Notes: generated by a model not told the origin, from the letters alone. Shown: positions 23,167-32,002, counted from the first letter of the stretch. The stretch: DNA of 64,000 nucleotides from CALBPI01 sp038533155 (GCA_038533155.1 JBCAZH010000010.1:8787-72786), one strand, 5' to 3'. Program-made: numbers and translations.

Positions 23167-25044
23167 ATGCCGGAACTCTCGCCAAACACTAACGTGCCGC
23201 CTGGGACCGATTCGCTTCGAATCGCGCTGAGCGATGCGCAACGGGAACTTGACCTGATCTACGGTCTTGAGCGCAAGCTTGTGCGCGAGACTCACGGGCA
23301 GGCACGCCTATCCCGGTTGTTGCGAGAGTTAACCCGCCACCTCGGCATGTCCTATAGCGTCCTGTTGATTCCTTCCCGGCGAATCCGTATCCGATTGGCT
23401 AACCGTCAATGGAAGGGCATCGACAAGGCTGCCTTTGATCAGCAGTTGCTGCGAGAGGTGCTACCCAAGTTTGCAAACGTGGACAAGCCTGTCGTGTTGC
23501 AGCGCAAAGACTTGCCTCGCGGCGCGGTCGGCCTCGATAAACCTTGGCAGATGTTGCTTGCGCCGGTGCGTGATGAGCATGAGCAGCCGATCGGTGTGCT
23601 AGTGACCGCCTGTCAGGTAGATGGCCATCCGCTGGGCGTTGAAGCTGAGCGACTGCTCGCGCATTTCGTTCGCTTGATGACCCGCGTGGTGTCCGAGAGT
23701 TTTGATCGCCTCACTGGTCTGATGCGTCACCGGGACTTCTTGGCTGTGCTGGATCAGCTCACAGAAGAAGAGCATGACGTCGATGTTGATCATTGCATCG
23801 TCCATTTTGATATCGACCAATTCGAAGCCGTTGCGGATAAGTTCGGGACGCGCGCAGGAGAAGAGGTTCTCGAGCGCTTCGCCCGCTTGGCATCTGGGCC
23901 GTTACCGGGTGGCGCGTCGTTATCTCGGATCGAGGGTGATCGATTTGCAGCGTTGCTGAGACATCGAGATTTGAACGCCGGCCTGGCCTATGCCGAAGCG
24001 GTTCGCGCCGAATGCCAAAAGCTAGTCTACGTGCGCGGCGAGACGTCGGTTGCGGTTACCGTTAGCGCCGGCGTTGTGGAAATCAATGATCGCGATACGC
24101 TCAGCGAGCATCCGCTGACGGTTGCTCGAATGGCGTGCAGCAAAGCGTCAGATCATGGTGGTGACCGAGTCGAGTGCTACGACCCACACGACAAGAGCAT
24201 CGTTCGCCGGGTCGACAATCTTCAAGTCTTTGCCCAACTGCAGGATGCGATCAACCAGGATTCTTTCGTGCTGGACGCCCAACCGATCAAATCGTTGATC
24301 GACGACAATGCGCCGCCGCATATGGAAATCTTGCTGCGAATGACGGGGCCCAGTGGCGACGTTTTGCTGCCAGAGCAGTTTTTCTCGGCGGCAGAACAAT
24401 ACCAGCTCATGCCGCGGCTCGATCGCTACGTGATCTCTCGGTTCTTCCAAACCTTGAATGGCTTCGACGATCTACTCGGGTTGTCGGATGCTTCGTTTGC
24501 GATCAATCTGTCCGGACAGTCGCTAGGAGAGCCGACGTTCCACGACTTCGTGCGCCAACAGGTACTAGAAAGTCAGCTTTCTCCGTCGCAGCTATGTTTC
24601 GAAATTACGGAAACGGCAGCGATTGCTAACCGAGACTCCGCGATTGCCTTCATGAAGATGATGCGCGAGCTCGGGTGTAAGTTTGCGCTCGACGATTTTG
24701 GCGCGGGCTTGAGCTCTTTTGCATACCTGAGAGATATGCCGGTCGATGTTCTCAAGATCGACGGCAGCTTTGTGCGTGATTTGGACGTCAACAAAGTGTC
24801 AGAGTCGATGGTCGCAGCGGTTGCCCAGGTGGCTCGGGTCATGGAGCTTAAAACCGTTGCTGAGTTCGTTGAGTCTCCAGGTGTGTTGGCCGGATTGAAG
24901 CGACTGGGTGTGGACTATGGTCAGGGGTTCTTGCTTGGCAAACCGCTACCCCTCATCGAGCAGATTCGGGCGCTCGTCGATACCGGCTCGTACGCCGTCG
25001 CGACCGGCGCGACTTTGCGAACTTCGACCGCTGCACCGCACTAG
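23167..25044 (+). CDS. degenerate-GGDEF/EAL cyclic-di-GMP phosphodiesterase
   Basis: A 625-residue cytoplasmic protein: an N-terminal GAF-like region (residues ~1-170), a GGDEF domain (~175-330) whose signature reads RIEGD and so cannot make cyclic-di-GMP, and an EAL domain (~345-600). The phosphodiesterase residues appear intact: MEILLRM for the EAL Glu, NLSGQS, CFEITET, DDFGAGLSS, LKIDGSF, AEFVE and YGQGFL. It probably degrades cyclic-di-GMP, with the dead GGDEF as a possible GTP sensor. GTG 23164 or ATG 23167 is the start; ATG is preferred. Confidence 0.88.
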   Translation: MPELSPNTNVPPGTDSLRIALSDAQRELDLIYGLERKLVRETHGQARLSRLLRELTRHLGMSYSVLLIPSRRIRIRLANRQWKGIDKAAFDQQLLREVLPKFANVDKPVVLQRKDLPRGAVGLDKPWQMLLAPVRDEHEQPIGVLVTACQVDGHPLGVEAERLLAHFVRLMTRVVSESFDRLTGLMRHRDFLAVLDQLTEEEHDVDVDHCIVHFDIDQFEAVADKFGTRAGEEVLERFARLASGPLPGGASLSRIEGDRFAALLRHRDLNAGLAYAEAVRAECQKLVYVRGETSVAVTVSAGVVEINDRDTLSEHPLTVARMACSKASDHGGDRVECYDPHDKSIVRRVDNLQVFAQLQDAINQDSFVLDAQPIKSLIDDNAPPHMEILLRMTGPSGDVLLPEQFFSAAEQYQLMPRLDRYVISRFFQTLNGFDDLLGLSDASFAINLSGQSLGEPTFHDFVRQQVLESQLSPSQLCFEITETAAIANRDSAIAFMKMMRELGCKFALDDFGAGLSSFAYLRDMPVDVLKIDGSFVRDLDVNKVSESMVAAVAQVARVMELKTVAEFVESPGVLAGLKRLGVDYGQGFLLGKPLPLIEQIRALVDTGSYAVATGATLRTSTAAPH

Positions 25045-25096
25045 GCGTTAACGCCCGTACTGGCCCCGATGTGTCGGCCCGTGCACAATTCTCGAC

Positions 25097-25555
25097 GTGA
25101 AACGTCTTCTTATTGTTCATCATGCGCCGTCAGGTAATACGCGCAAGCTGCTCGATGCATCGTTGGGCGCGATCAAAGCAATCGACGCAGAGCTCCGTGT
25201 CACCGCCCACGACAGTCTTGAGGCCGATGCCGAGGCCGTGCGCGAATGTGACGGTCTTTTACTCGCCACCACCGAGAATTTCGGGGCAATGGCTGGCCGA
25301 ACCAAGGACTTCTTTGAGCGCATCTACTACCCGCTCGGCCAATCGATGGCTGGGCTGCCTGCGGCTTGTTACATCCGCGCAGGCGAAGACGGGACCGGCA
25401 GCCGACTCGGAATAGACCGCATCGTGACGGGACTTCGTTGGCGTTGGATCCAGCCCCCGTTGGTTCTGAAAGGTCCATGGGAGCTGGGCATGGTGTCTTC
25501 GGTTGAAGAACTGGCCGGCACGCTCGCTGCCGGACTTAGCGCGGACATCTTCTAG
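25097..25555 (+). CDS. flavodoxin-fold NAD(P)H-dependent reductase-like protein
   Basis: A 152-residue flavoprotein of the flavodoxin/WrbA superfamily: HHAPSGNTRKLL is the FMN-phosphate loop and LLLATTENFGAMAGRTKDFF the second flavin-contacting loop. It would bind FMN and act as an electron carrier or small oxidoreductase. No partner gene is adjacent. Followed by a low-complexity GAAAAAGTTTTTAT stretch that may help end transcription. Confidence 0.8.
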   Translation: MKRLLIVHHAPSGNTRKLLDASLGAIKAIDAELRVTAHDSLEADAEAVRECDGLLLATTENFGAMAGRTKDFFERIYYPLGQSMAGLPAACYIRAGEDGTGSRLGIDRIVTGLRWRWIQPPLVLKGPWELGMVSSVEELAGTLAAGLSADIF

Positions 25556-25590
25556 ACAGAAAAAGTTTTTATTGAGGTGAGATACCTCGA

Positions 25591-25647
25591 CTCCAAGCAG
25601 CACAACTATCTATGAGCGGCAGGGAATGTCGCGTCACGGCCTTGGAG
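25591..25647 (+). promoter_or_regulatory. possible ribosome-site-sequestering stem before the 43-residue gene
   Basis: CTCCAAG (25591-25597) is the exact complement of CTTGGAG (25641-25647), and the latter contains the GGAG ribosome site of the gene starting at 25655. A small hairpin GAGGT-gagat-ACCTC lies just upstream. The arrangement could hide the ribosome site; that is inference. Confidence 0.45.
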
Positions 25648-25654
25648 CAACGAC

Positions 25655-25786
25655 ATGAAGACACAGGAACTCAACGCCTTTGCAGCCGAGCGGGATAGGA
25701 CGCTTGCATCAGCAGCAGTCGTATTGACGACGATCTATGGCCTGTTTCTTGTGGGAGTTATTGCTCTGAATGCCGGTTGGATGTAG
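25655..25786 (+). CDS. 43-residue single-helix membrane peptide
   Basis: A short gene with ATG 25655, GGAG 7 bp upstream and stop TAG 25784. The N-terminal half is charged (MKTQELNAFAAERDRTL) and the C-terminal half is one hydrophobic helix (VVLTTIYGLFLVGVIALNAG) ending WM. It looks like a small inner-membrane protein with the C-terminus outside or within the membrane. It stands between the flavodoxin-like gene and glnE with its own leader and an inverted repeat at its stop. No family recognised. Confidence 0.6.
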   Translation: MKTQELNAFAAERDRTLASAAVVLTTIYGLFLVGVIALNAGWM

Positions 25787-25805
25787 TCGCACACCTACAT
25801 CCAAC
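25776..25805 (+). terminator. 11-bp inverted repeat spanning the stop codon of the 43-residue gene
   Basis: GTTGGATGTAG (25776-25786) and CTACATCCAAC (25795-25805) are perfect complements with an 8-nt loop. The left arm includes the last codons and TAG. Only GTTTG follows, so as a terminator it is weak. The rest of 25806-25920 shows no feature except the glnE leader. Confidence 0.5.
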
Positions 25806-25920
25806 GTTTGACGACAGCTTGCTTGGAGCCTTGCCGTCGGAGTCTGGGAGAACCCCTTCATCGCACACGCCTCTCCTGGCCTCCGATGGCAGCTTTTTTT
25901 GGTGACGGTACACTGCTCCT

Positions 25921-28788
25921 ATGTGGGCAGACATCGAAACCGCACTCCGCAGCTTCACCTGGTTTGATCCAAGCTCTGACGTTGCAGCGACACTCGAGCA
26001 TTGGTTCGCCCGTTTAAGCGACGCGGATCCTGCTGCGGCGGCTGCGATGCAGCGTGCGGCCCTTAGCGAGGAAGGTGACATCTGGCGCGCGGCGGCCGCC
26101 AGTACGTTTGTTCGCGACACGGCCTGTCAGGAGCCTCAGGTGATCGAGTCGGTGCTGACCTGGCAGTTGGGCGAGGTACTGTTTGAGCGCGATTCCCTTG
26201 AAGAACGTATTGCTGAGCACGGTGCTGAGCTTGGGCTCCGTCGTTTTCGACGGCAGTTCGCTTTGCGCACGGCTTGGTTGGATCTCGCTGGGCGTGCACC
26301 GCTTTCCCACGTTTTGGAGAGCCTCAGTGCGTTCGCGGACGCTGCAATTGAGGTCGCCGTTGGTACGGCGCAAGATCGACTGAAATCACGCTACGGCGTG
26401 CTTCGCGATGCAGACGGAGCGCCGATCCATTTGCGCGTGTTATGCATGGGCAAACTGGGTGGTCGCGAGCTCAATTTCTCGTCCGATATCGACATTATTT
26501 TCATCTTCCGGTCAGACGGCCAGAGCGACGGTCGGCGCTGTCTCCAGGCCGAAGAGTATTGTCTGCGTCAGGCGCGATTGGTTATCGATATCCTCGATCG
26601 GCGCACAGAGTACGGCCGCGTGTTTCGTGTGGATACGCGACTGAGGCCTTTTGGCAGTGCGGGCCCGCTCGCGATCAGTACCGATGCGCTCGAGGTCTAT
26701 CTTCAACGCCATGGTCGGGACTGGGAACGCTACGCCTTCGTCAAGGCCAGGCTCCCGGGCGAAAGTCTTTCTGGACCGGTAGTGGAGTGGATGGACGATT
26801 GCTTGATGCGATTCGTCTATCGCGCCTATCTCGATTTTTCGGTGTTGAGCTCGCTGCGTGATATGCAGAGTAAAATCGAACAGGAAGCCGCAAGTCGAGA
26901 CGCAGCCATGGATTTGAAACGCGGCCCAGGTGGCATTCGCGAAATCGAGTTCATTGTTCAATCCTGGCAACTGATCCGCGGTGGAAAGGCACTGGCCCTG
27001 CGCACGCCGTCCTTGTACGCCGCGTTGGATGGCATCGCGGCGCTCGATTGCGTGACGGAGGATGAGGCTGCGAAGCTGCGCGCGGCGTATGACTATTTGC
27101 GAATTCTCGAGAATCGATTGCAGGCGCTGGCCGATCGCCAGACGCATCATTTGCCGACCGACCCGTTGGAGCAGCGTGCCCTATGCCTCGCAATGAATGC
27201 TCCCGACTGGACGGAATTGATCGATACGCTCGATACGCATCGCGAGCATGTCACGGCGGCGTTTCGTGGCTTGGTATTCGCGGGGAATCCCGATACCGAT
27301 CACGAGCCGGACAGCACCGATTGGCTGAGCGCTGATACACAGGCCACAGCGGCGCGTCTTGCCGAATACGATTTGCCCGCGCCGCCCCTGTTGGCGAATT
27401 CGATTCATTCCTTTGCGCAACGTGTTAACCGCCAACCGCTCACTACTGAAGTGAAACGCCGCGTCAGACTCGCGATCGAGGGCGTTGTCGGGCGGTTGGG
27501 GGCTTTTTCGCCACCGGCAATTGTCTTGGAACGAGCTCTCGCACTCATAGAAGCGGTCTGTCGCCGAAGTGCTTACCTGACGCTACTCAACGAGCAGCCG
27601 GCGGCGTTCGATCGTTTGCTGAGGCTACTAAGTTCCAGTCAATTCGTCGCCGATCAAATTCTGGAGCAGCCTATGTTGCTCGATGAGTTGTTGGACGCAC
27701 GGCTGTTTTCGGAGCCAAAAGACGTTAACGAAATGCGCACCGAGCTTACCCAAGGGCAAGCCGAGACCGGTGCAGGTGATGCGGAGTTGAGGACTGCTGA
27801 ACTTGTCCGCTTCGTTCGCACCACGCAGTTCAGGATTGCGGTTGCTGATGTCAGCGGTCTGTTGCCGATCATGCGTGTCAGTGATCGGCTGAGCGATGTC
27901 GCGACGCTGGTCCTCGAACAGACCTTGGAACTCGCTTGGACCGAACTTGCGGAACGTCACGGTCGACCGGGAGGTATGCCTACCGAGGGCACGGGTTTTG
28001 CAATCATCGGTTACGGCAAGCTTGGCGGACTTGAGATGGGCTACGGTTCGGATCTCGATATCGTGTTCTTACACGATCTACCCGACGGTGAGACGACCGG
28101 CGATGCGCCTTTAGATCACTCCGTGTTCGTGATGCGGTTGGCGCGACGTATCGTGCATCTGCTTTCGGTGCAGACCGGCCACGGTAGTCTTTACGAAGTC
28201 GACATGCGGCTCCGGCCGAGTGGTCGATCAGGCCTGTTGGTATCGTCGGTTGCGGCATTTGAGCGCTACCAGCAGAAAGATGCTTGGACCTGGGAGCACC
28301 AGGCGCTGGTGCGCGCGAGACCTGTCGCAGGCGATCCGACGGTCATGCAGGCGTTCGATCGGATTCGTCGATCCACATTGGCGGACAGTGTGAATCGCGA
28401 GACTTTGCGAGTGTCTGTTGCTGACATGCGGCGACGCATGCGACAGGAGCTGTCCCGATCAGGGCCGAACGAGTTCGACTTGAAGCAGGACCCTGGCGGC
28501 ATCGCGGACCTCGAGTTTCTCGTTCAATACCTTGTTCTGGCGCACGCGCAGCAGGTTCCCGATTTGCTGGATTGGACGGACAACATCCGGCAGTTGGAGA
28601 GTTTGGCCGCCAATGGCATCGTGCTTGCAACCACGGCGACCAGTCTGCAGGAGGCCTACACGACGCTGCGCGCCGCAACACATGCGCTTGCGCTAGACAG
28701 CGCGCGTCCGATCGTTAGCAACCAGAAATTCCAGGATGTACGGCGATTGGTATCGCATCAATGGCAGCAGTGGCTCGGGGCGCACTAG
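25921..28788 (+). CDS. glnE: bifunctional glutamine synthetase adenylyltransferase/adenylyl-removase
   Basis: A 955-residue enzyme controlling glutamine synthetase by adenylylation and deadenylylation in response to PII and glutamine. Both nucleotidyltransferase domains are present: the N-terminal one with MGKLGGRELNFSSDIDIIF (about residue 177) and the C-terminal one with GYGKLGGLEMGYGSDLDIVF (about residue 700). Each is followed by DTRLRPFGSAG or DMRLRPSGRSG and by RGPGGIREIEF or QDPGGIADLEF. Length equals the E. coli protein within about ten residues. Start ATG 25921. In many gammaproteobacteria it precedes ilvE and the LPS core genes; ilvE is not seen here. Confidence 0.96.
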   Translation: MWADIETALRSFTWFDPSSDVAATLEHWFARLSDADPAAAAAMQRAALSEEGDIWRAAAASTFVRDTACQEPQVIESVLTWQLGEVLFERDSLEERIAEHGAELGLRRFRRQFALRTAWLDLAGRAPLSHVLESLSAFADAAIEVAVGTAQDRLKSRYGVLRDADGAPIHLRVLCMGKLGGRELNFSSDIDIIFIFRSDGQSDGRRCLQAEEYCLRQARLVIDILDRRTEYGRVFRVDTRLRPFGSAGPLAISTDALEVYLQRHGRDWERYAFVKARLPGESLSGPVVEWMDDCLMRFVYRAYLDFSVLSSLRDMQSKIEQEAASRDAAMDLKRGPGGIREIEFIVQSWQLIRGGKALALRTPSLYAALDGIAALDCVTEDEAAKLRAAYDYLRILENRLQALADRQTHHLPTDPLEQRALCLAMNAPDWTELIDTLDTHREHVTAAFRGLVFAGNPDTDHEPDSTDWLSADTQATAARLAEYDLPAPPLLANSIHSFAQRVNRQPLTTEVKRRVRLAIEGVVGRLGAFSPPAIVLERALALIEAVCRRSAYLTLLNEQPAAFDRLLRLLSSSQFVADQILEQPMLLDELLDARLFSEPKDVNEMRTELTQGQAETGAGDAELRTAELVRFVRTTQFRIAVADVSGLLPIMRVSDRLSDVATLVLEQTLELAWTELAERHGRPGGMPTEGTGFAIIGYGKLGGLEMGYGSDLDIVFLHDLPDGETTGDAPLDHSVFVMRLARRIVHLLSVQTGHGSLYEVDMRLRPSGRSGLLVSSVAAFERYQQKDAWTWEHQALVRARPVAGDPTVMQAFDRIRRSTLADSVNRETLRVSVADMRRRMRQELSRSGPNEFDLKQDPGGIADLEFLVQYLVLAHAQQVPDLLDWTDNIRQLESLAANGIVLATTATSLQEAYTTLRAATHALALDSARPIVSNQKFQDVRRLVSHQWQQWLGAH

Positions 28789-28816
28789 CCGCCTGCAGGT
28801 ATGGCATTTCGCGGCG

Positions 28817-28845
28817 CTGTCAGCTGACCCACAGGCGCGTATAAT
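28817..28845 (+). promoter_or_regulatory. sigma-70-type promoter
   Basis: CTGTCA (28817-28822), 17-bp spacer, TATAAT (28840-28845). The -10 box is perfect and the -35 box matches TTGACA at 4 of 6. Start would be near 28852, serving the zinc-finger gene and probably hldD-waaF. Confidence 0.65.
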
Positions 28846-28882
28846 CTCGGCTGGTATGCCACAGCAAGATGAGTTGCCCGCT

Positions 28883-29077
28883 ATGAGTGAAACGCCCCGA
28901 GCGCATCCGAATGCACAGATTCGGTACGAAGTGACCTCGGCCGACCTACCGATTTGCTGCCCCATGCCAAACACCAGCCTGTGGAACTCGCATCCCCGAG
29001 TCTACGTGCCAGTCGAGGTTACGGGTGAGGCCAAATGTCCGTACTGCGGTGCACTGTACGTGCTGACCGACGCATAA
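28883..29077 (+). CDS. zinc-finger domain protein (CHCC type)
   Basis: About 64 residues with a zf-CHCC arrangement: CCPMPNTSLWNSHPRVYVPV and CPYCGALY give Cys, His, Cys, Cys ligands. Similar small proteins in proteobacteria are related to the mitochondrial complex I subunit NDUFS6 zinc domain and often lie beside LPS core genes and glnE/ilvE; the role is not known. ATG 28883 gives the usual length; ATG 28856, only a few bases after the predicted transcription start, is an alternative. Confidence 0.78.
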   Translation: MSETPRAHPNAQIRYEVTSADLPICCPMPNTSLWNSHPRVYVPVEVTGEAKCPYCGALYVLTDA

Positions 29078-29089
29078 CGGCTGACGTTC

Positions 29090-29881
29090 ATGATCGTGGT
29101 TACCGGCGGTGCTGGCTTTATCGGGTCCAATTTGGTTCGGGCTATCAACGGTAAGACATCCGAGCCTGTGTTGGTCGTCGACGATATGACCGATGGGCGC
29201 AAGTTCGAGAACATCGTAGATTTGGATGTGGCGGACTATCTCGACCGTGATGAATTTCGTCGAGCGATCGAAGCGGGCGATGACTTCGGTGGCTTGAGTG
29301 CCATCTTCCACCAGGGCGCCTGTTCGACGACCACAGAGTGGGATGGNNNNNNNNNNNNNNNNNNNNNNNNNNNNNNNNNNNNNNNNNNNNNNNNNNNNNN
29401 NNNNNNNNNNNNNNNNNNNNNNNNNNNNNNNNNNNNNNNNNNNNNNTACGGCCCCCGCGAAGCGCATAAGGGCAGCATGGCGAGCGTCGCATGGCACTTC
29501 TCAAACCAGATCCTCGAGTCCGGAACTGCGCGCTTGTTCGAAGGAAGCGATGGCTACGCCGATGGTCAGCAGGAGCGAGATTTCGTTTATGTCGATGACG
29601 TAGTCGACGTCAATCTGTGGATGTTGGATCACCCGTCGGTCAGTGGGGTGTTCAACTGTGGCACGGGTCGCGCACAAACGTTCCAAGAGGTCGCAGAGGC
29701 GGTCGTCGCCCACCACGGCGAGGGCACGTTCGAATACATCCCGTTTCCAGACCATCTGAAAGGTGCGTATCAGAGTCATACGCAAGCCGATCTGACGGCT
29801 TTGCGAAGCGCCGGATACGCGAGGGAGTTTCGGCCTGTCCAAAACGGCGTGGGTCACTATCTGACCGCCATCGGACGGTGA
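29090..29881 (+). CDS. hldD: ADP-L-glycero-D-manno-heptose-6-epimerase (interrupted by gap)
   Basis: Converts ADP-D-glycero- to ADP-L-glycero-manno-heptose for the LPS inner core. The Rossmann NADP-binding start MIVVTGGAGFIGSNLVRAI, FHQGACSTTTEWDG, and, after the gap, YGPREAHKGSMASVAWHF, GQQERDFVYVDDVVDVNLW and EYIPFPDHLKGAYQSHTQAD match HldD closely. The 100-N gap removes the catalytic YxxxK region. Its stop TGA overlaps the GTG of waaF, so the two are coupled. Confidence 0.92.
   Translation: MIVVTGGAGFIGSNLVRAINGKTSEPVLVVDDMTDGRKFENIVDLDVADYLDRDEFRRAIEAGDDFGGLSAIFHQGACSTTTEWDXXXXXXXXXXXXXXXXXXXXXXXXXXXXXXXXXXYGPREAHKGSMASVAWHFSNQILESGTARLFEGSDGYADGQQERDFVYVDDVVDVNLWMLDHPSVSGVFNCGTGRAQTFQEVAEAVVAHHGEGTFEYIPFPDHLKGAYQSHTQADLTALRSAGYAREFRPVQNGVGHYLTAIGR
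29347..29446. other. assembly gap (100 N) inside hldD
   Basis: Exactly 100 N. In E. coli HldD about 80-85 residues (about 250 bp) lie between the flanking motifs TEWDG and YGPRE, so roughly 150 bp more than shown should be missing. The catalytic Tyr/Lys pair falls in the gap. Confidence 0.95.
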
Positions 29882-30894
29882 GCGCCGATTCAATACTGGT
29901 CGTCGGCCCGTCCTGGGTCGGTGATATGGTCATGGCGCAATCGTTGGTCCAGGTGCTAAAGGCCAAAGCGCCAAATCGTGACATCGATGTGCTCGCGCCC
30001 GGATGGTCGCTACCGATCGTCGCGCGGATGCCGGAGGTACGCCGAGCGGTAGAGATGCCGTTGGGACACGGCGCATTGAACATCGGCGTGCGGCGAGAGG
30101 TTGGTCGACGCCTTCGTGATTCGCAGTACGATCGCGCGATTGTGTTGCCGCGATCCGCTAAAGCCGCGCTCGCGCCGTGGTTCGCGCGGATCCCGCTGCG
30201 CACAGGCTTTCGCGGTGAAATGCGATTTGGATTGATCAATGACATGCGGCCTTTTGATCCTCAAGCGCTGGACCAAACGGTAAAGCGTTTCGTGTTTTTG
30301 GGATTGGACGACGGGGAAACCCTGCCGCCCATCCCGTCACCGAACTTAATCGTTGACCGAGAAGCGCAGGCGCGCGCGATCGAGCGGCTTGTGACCGACC
30401 CGGACAAACCTGCAGTGGGGTTGTTGCCTGGCGCCGAGTACGGGCCCGCGAAGGCGTGGCCGGCAGAGCATTTCGCTGCTGCGGCCCGGGCGCTGCATGA
30501 GCGCGGCTACGCGGTCTGGCTACTCGGTGGACCAGGCGATCGGGATATGGCCGCGGAGATATCCCGGCAGGCGGCCGTACCCATCGACAATTTGTGCGGG
30601 GAAACTTCTCTCAGCGAGGCGATCGATTTGCTAGCGGCCTGTCGCTGTGTGATCAGCAACGATTCGGGTTTGATGCATGTGGCGGCTGCCGTGCAGACGC
30701 ATGTTGTTGCGATCTACGGGTCGAGTAGCCCTCACTTCACGCCACCGTTGACGTCGCACAAAACCATCCACTATCTCGACTTGGAGTGCAGTCCTTGCTT
30801 CAAAAGGACTTGCCCGCTCGGTCATCTGCGCTGCCTGCGTGAGGTCGATCCGGCAATGGTTGTCGGCGGCATCGATGCGCTAGGGATTGCCTAA
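29878..30894 (+). CDS. waaF: LPS heptosyltransferase II
   Basis: A 338-residue GT-B family 9 glycosyltransferase that adds the second L,D-heptose to the LPS inner core at the cytoplasmic face of the inner membrane. VVGPSWVGDMVMAQSLVQVL, the nucleotide-sugar region GLLPGAEYGPAKAWPAEHF, VISNDSGLMHVAAA and the WaaF-type C-terminus CSPCFKRTCPLGHLRCL are diagnostic. The start is GTG 29878, overlapping hldD stop as GTGA; the longer upstream frame inside hldD is not used. The 3' end overlaps the convergent GT9 gene by 15 bp. Confidence 0.93.
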   Translation: MSADSILVVGPSWVGDMVMAQSLVQVLKAKAPNRDIDVLAPGWSLPIVARMPEVRRAVEMPLGHGALNIGVRREVGRRLRDSQYDRAIVLPRSAKAALAPWFARIPLRTGFRGEMRFGLINDMRPFDPQALDQTVKRFVFLGLDDGETLPPIPSPNLIVDREAQARAIERLVTDPDKPAVGLLPGAEYGPAKAWPAEHFAAAARALHERGYAVWLLGGPGDRDMAAEISRQAAVPIDNLCGETSLSEAIDLLAACRCVISNDSGLMHVAAAVQTHVVAIYGSSSPHFTPPLTSHKTIHYLDLECSPCFKRTCPLGHLRCLREVDPAMVVGGIDALGIA

Positions 30895-31926
30895 AGCGCG
30901 ATGAATCTGGTGCTCTACTGACGCTGTGTCGATCAGTAGCATTGCCTCCGGATGGCGAACCCGCTGCCCCCAACGCAGCTGATCCACTGAGCGGTTCAGG
31001 AAGCGCTCTACGGCCTCCGGATATCGATTAACTGTGAAGTCTTGGTTTACGACGGGTCCGGTTCGTCCCGGGTTCGATGTGGCGTACAAACCGATCGCAG
31101 GTGTGCCGACGGCGCTAGCGATATGCGCAGGTCCAGAGTCTGGACTGATGACGCACACAGCACGGTCGATCAGTGCGGCCAACGATTTCAGCGAACTCTT
31201 GCCCACTAGGTTGTGAATGGACTCCGGAGCAGCTGCGCAAATCGACTGCGCGTAGCGATGTTCTTCGTCGCTGCCGCCTCCCGTCACGGCAATCACGGGG
31301 TCGTACCGATCCACCATTGTCCGAACCACGTGGATGAACCGGTCGACGGGCCAGTTGCGGTAATTGCGAGCACGTTGACTCGAGCAAGGACTGATGACGA
31401 TCAATGGACTGCCAGCCGAGCCGATCTGATCGGCCAGTGTGTAGTCGTCTTTCGTGAGTGGCAGCCGCCACTGAAGGTCGCCTCTGGCGACACCGAGGCG
31501 TTCGGCAAATCCAAACAGCCCGTCGATCACGTGTGGATGGTGTTGGGAGGCGATTCGCTCATTGCTGAATAACCACTGCAGATCGCGCGCGCGGCTACGA
31601 TCAAAACCAATTTTGCGCGGTGCGCGGATGTAGCGCGAGATTTGATTGGCGCGCCATGATGCATGCATGTTTAGTAGCACATCGAATTGGCGCTGCCCTA
31701 GCGTTTTCAGGAACGACTGGCGGTCGCGCTTACTGGCATTTTTCTGGTACACGACGAGCTCAACATCGTCGAGCCCATCCATCAAACCTGCCTCGGTCTT
31801 GCCGATGACCCATGTGATCTTCGTTCGGGGCAGGCCCGCCTGTAGAGCGCGCACAACCGCCAGAGTGTGTACGCAATCGCCAATGGCGGACAACCGCAGG
31901 ATGCACAGACGGTCAGGATCGGACAC
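30880..31926 (-). CDS. glycosyltransferase family 9 protein (heptosyltransferase I-like)
   Basis: A 348-residue GT-B enzyme: ILRLSAIGDCVHTLAVVRAL at the acceptor side, NMHASWRANQISRYI, the donor-binding region ISPCSSQRARNYRNWPVDRF and CVISPDSGPAHIASAVGTPA. It is most like LPS heptosyltransferase I (WaaC) or a paralogue of that family that adds the first or a branch heptose. The exact acceptor cannot be told by eye. Convergent with waaF (15-bp overlap) and divergent from kdkA. Confidence 0.82.
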   Translation of the reverse strand: MSDPDRLCILRLSAIGDCVHTLAVVRALQAGLPRTKITWVIGKTEAGLMDGLDDVELVVYQKNASKRDRQSFLKTLGQRQFDVLLNMHASWRANQISRYIRAPRKIGFDRSRARDLQWLFSNERIASQHHPHVIDGLFGFAERLGVARGDLQWRLPLTKDDYTLADQIGSAGSPLIVISPCSSQRARNYRNWPVDRFIHVVRTMVDRYDPVIAVTGGGSDEEHRYAQSICAAAPESIHNLVGKSSLKSLAALIDRAVCVISPDSGPAHIASAVGTPAIGLYATSNPGRTGPVVNQDFTVNRYPEAVERFLNRSVDQLRWGQRVRHPEAMLLIDTASVEHQIHRALGNP

Positions 31927-31954
31927 GGATAGCAGGTTTCAGTCGCGAGCACAT

Positions 31955-32002
31955 CCGTTAAGTGTAACGGTCGTGCGTAGTGGCGCACAGCGGCGTTACA
32001 CT
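31955..32002. repeat. nested inverted repeats in the waaC-like/kdkA divergent region
   Basis: CCGTTA-agtg-TAACGG (31955-31970) is perfect, and AGTGTAAC (31961-31968) is repeated inverted as GTTACACT (31995-32002). Each copy includes a TACACT that could act as a -10 box, one for each divergent gene. No -35 is convincing. Region 31927-32053 holds nothing else. Confidence 0.45.

Noticed and set aside
26512..27150. 212-residue minus-strand frame inside glnE
   Set aside because: Antisense to glnE catalytic domain; no motifs or start signals.
28946..29504. Minus-strand frames running through the hldD gap
   Set aside because: Their continuity depends on 100 unknown bases translated as X; they are antisense to hldD.
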